Below, piece after piece: positions 62,740-64,000 of a stretch of 64,000 nucleotides of DNA. Below the pieces are notes generated by a model. That model searched no databases. It saw only the letters and a list, made by a program, of their open reading frames with translations, and had not been told where the DNA came from. Position numbers and translations under genes: made by a program. This stretch comes from Halioglobus sp. (lineage in GTDB: Bacteria > Pseudomonadota > Gammaproteobacteria > Pseudomonadales > Halieaceae): the NCBI GenBank assembly GCA_028825045.1, contig JAPKAY010000006.1:43901-107900 (forward strand). Reading direction: 5' to 3'. The first letter of the stretch is position 1. Each line of letters begins with the position of its first letter.

Positions 62740-64000
62740 ATGACGTTGCTTCGCGAATATCCAACCACCGACCACTGTATAGGCCCGGTTCACACCCTCA
62801 GTGGTGTGCCCGATTGGATCTACGAACTGGATAATCCGTATTTGCACGGTATGTATGCACCGACGCTGAATGAAATACGCATAGAGAAATTACCGGTGAC
62901 CGGCGAACTTCCGGCTGATCTTGTAGGCGCGTATTTTCGTAATGGTCCGAACCCACGCTTCAAACCACTGAACCGCCATCATCCCTTCGACGGGGATGGC
63001 ATGGTACACGGCGTGTACTTTAAAGACGGCAATGTGAGTTACTGCAACCGCTATGTACAGACCGCCGCATCGCGTGGTGAGTTGGCAGAGGGGATTTCGG
63101 TTTCGCCTGGCGTTATGGGCCCTTTCGATTACAGTGTCTCCCGCTATGGCATCAAAGATACCTCTAACACCGATGTGTTGTGGTACGCCGGCGATCTAGT
63201 GACGCTATGGTATAACGCGGGTGATCCCTGTCGCCTGGACGGCAGAACGCTGGATACCCGGTCGCAGTTTCAGTTGCAGGGCAGGCCAACGTCACGCATG
63301 TCGGCTCATTCTAAAGTGGATTGGAATACAGGTGAGCTGCTGTTTTTTGATTATGGTGACGAGCCGCCGTATTTGACTTACGGTGTCGCCGACGCCAGTG
63401 GCAAACTACTCCATGAAGTTGCCATCGATCTTCCTGGGCCACGCCTGCCGCACGATATCGGCTTTACCAGCCGTTACGCCATTGTTCATGACCTGCCGCT
63501 CTTTCATGATATGAATGTGCTCCGTAAGCACAACTACCGTGTATTGACCTTCCATCGCGATATTCCTACACGATTCGGCATACTGCCACGCAGGGGGAAA
63601 AGTAGTGATGTGCGCTGGTTCGAATGCCAGCCTTGTTATATTTTGCACGTTACTAATTGCTGGGAAGAGGGTGACTGGGTGGTTATGGACGGCTGCCGCT
63701 CGCTCAACCCAATGCCTGATGTGCAGGCAGGGGAAGGCGAGCTCGCCTCGATGTTGGCCTACATGCGATTGGAGGCCAACGCCTATCGTTGGCGCTTCAA
63801 CCTAGCAACCGGCGAAGTGCGCGAAGGTGACATCGACGATCTCAATACGGAATTCAATAAGTCCAACCCGATTTTTCACGGCGTCAAAAGTAAGTATGCT
63901 TATCATCAGCGAATCCCACTGTTGCATGAGGGCGGCCATACTCTACGCTTTACCGGACTGGTGAAGTACAACAATGATACCGGGGTATCTACGCAGTGGG
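62740..64000 (+). CDS. carotenoid cleavage oxygenase family protein (3' cut by window)
   Basis: 420 codons are visible and the frame is open to the right edge, so the gene continues. Family landmarks: GAYFRNGPNPRF and HPFDGDGMVHGVYF near the N-terminus, and iron-ligand histidines His190 (SAHSKVD), His250 (AIVHDLP) and His303 (ILHVTNCWE); the fourth lies beyond the window. Enzymes of this family (RPE65, lignostilbene dioxygenase, apocarotenoid oxygenase) cleave an alkene bond with non-heme iron. AAGGAGG is 6-7 nt before the ATG. Confidence 0.9.
   Translation, partial: MTLLREYPTTDHCIGPVHTLSGVPDWIYELDNPYLHGMYAPTLNEIRIEKLPVTGELPADLVGAYFRNGPNPRFKPLNRHHPFDGDGMVHGVYFKDGNVSYCNRYVQTAASRGELAEGISVSPGVMGPFDYSVSRYGIKDTSNTDVLWYAGDLVTLWYNAGDPCRLDGRTLDTRSQFQLQGRPTSRMSAHSKVDWNTGELLFFDYGDEPPYLTYGVADASGKLLHEVAIDLPGPRLPHDIGFTSRYAIVHDLPLFHDMNVLRKHNYRVLTFHRDIPTRFGILPRRGKSSDVRWFECQPCYILHVTNCWEEGDWVVMDGCRSLNPMPDVQAGEGELASMLAYMRLEANAYRWRFNLATGEVREGDIDDLNTEFNKSNPIFHGVKSKYAYHQRIPLLHEGGHTLRFTGLVKYNNDTGVSTQW

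Overview
This window looks like chromosomal DNA of a heterotrophic, aerobic, probably marine gammaproteobacterium. The mix of an exosortase H pair, a GldA/GldFG-type ABC exporter with a DUF4340 partner, a caa3-type oxidase, many acyl-CoA genes, a sulfatase and a sulfotransferase resembles the Halieaceae/Cellvibrionales group. That placement is an inference from gene content, because no rRNA or other marker gene is present. I saw no tRNA, rRNA, CRISPR array or insertion sequence.

Layout. 1-5.5 kb: valine degradation genes (acyl-CoA dehydrogenase, enoyl-CoA hydratase, 3-hydroxyisobutyryl-CoA hydrolase, MmsB) behind the tail of an acylating aldehyde dehydrogenase, then a second crotonase. 5.6-11.5 kb: a minus-strand operon of ABC ATPase, fused GldF-GldG protein, DUF4340 protein, exosortase H and its associated membrane protein. 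11.5-20.2 kb: TSUP permease with glutathione reductase, a DUF481 outer-membrane protein, a TFIIB-type zinc protein, a subtilase lipoprotein and a sulfatase. 20.3-25.8 kb: a complete A-type cytochrome c oxidase operon whose subunit II carries two duplicated cytochrome c domains.

26.9-42.6 kb: an accessory catabolic region. A TetR gene is divergent from an amidohydrolase, Rieske oxygenase, SDR and acetoacetate-decarboxylase-like operon, and is flanked by alpha-methylacyl-CoA racemase and quinone oxidoreductase genes. An MFS transporter, iron alcohol dehydrogenase, MBL hydrolase, DUF3604 lipoprotein, acyl-CoA ligase and HSL-type esterase follow. Together they suggest uptake, activation, ring or side-chain oxidation and CoA-ester processing of a cyclic or branched substrate that cannot be named from sequence alone. 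42.6-46.2 kb is a patchy stretch with a sulfotransferase, a decayed SGNH hydrolase, a GST and a GFA-like protein.

46.3-64 kb: an orphan TAXI binding protein, an Opp-type peptide ABC transporter, a citrate synthase divergent from a LysR gene, glycerol-3-phosphate dehydrogenase, a SulP transporter, an omega-aminotransferase divergent from an agmatinase-family ureohydrolase, glutaryl-CoA dehydrogenase and a carotenoid-oxygenase gene cut by the window edge.

The best candidates for new biology are the ABC-exporter/exosortase H operon, the TetR-controlled catabolic cluster with its palindromic control region, and the in-frame-deleted zinc-knuckle micro-gene at 36.7 kb. Start codons were moved from the longest frame where a ribosome binding site, signal sequence or family N-terminus supports it. 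Family assignments come from recognising motifs by eye, not from database searches.
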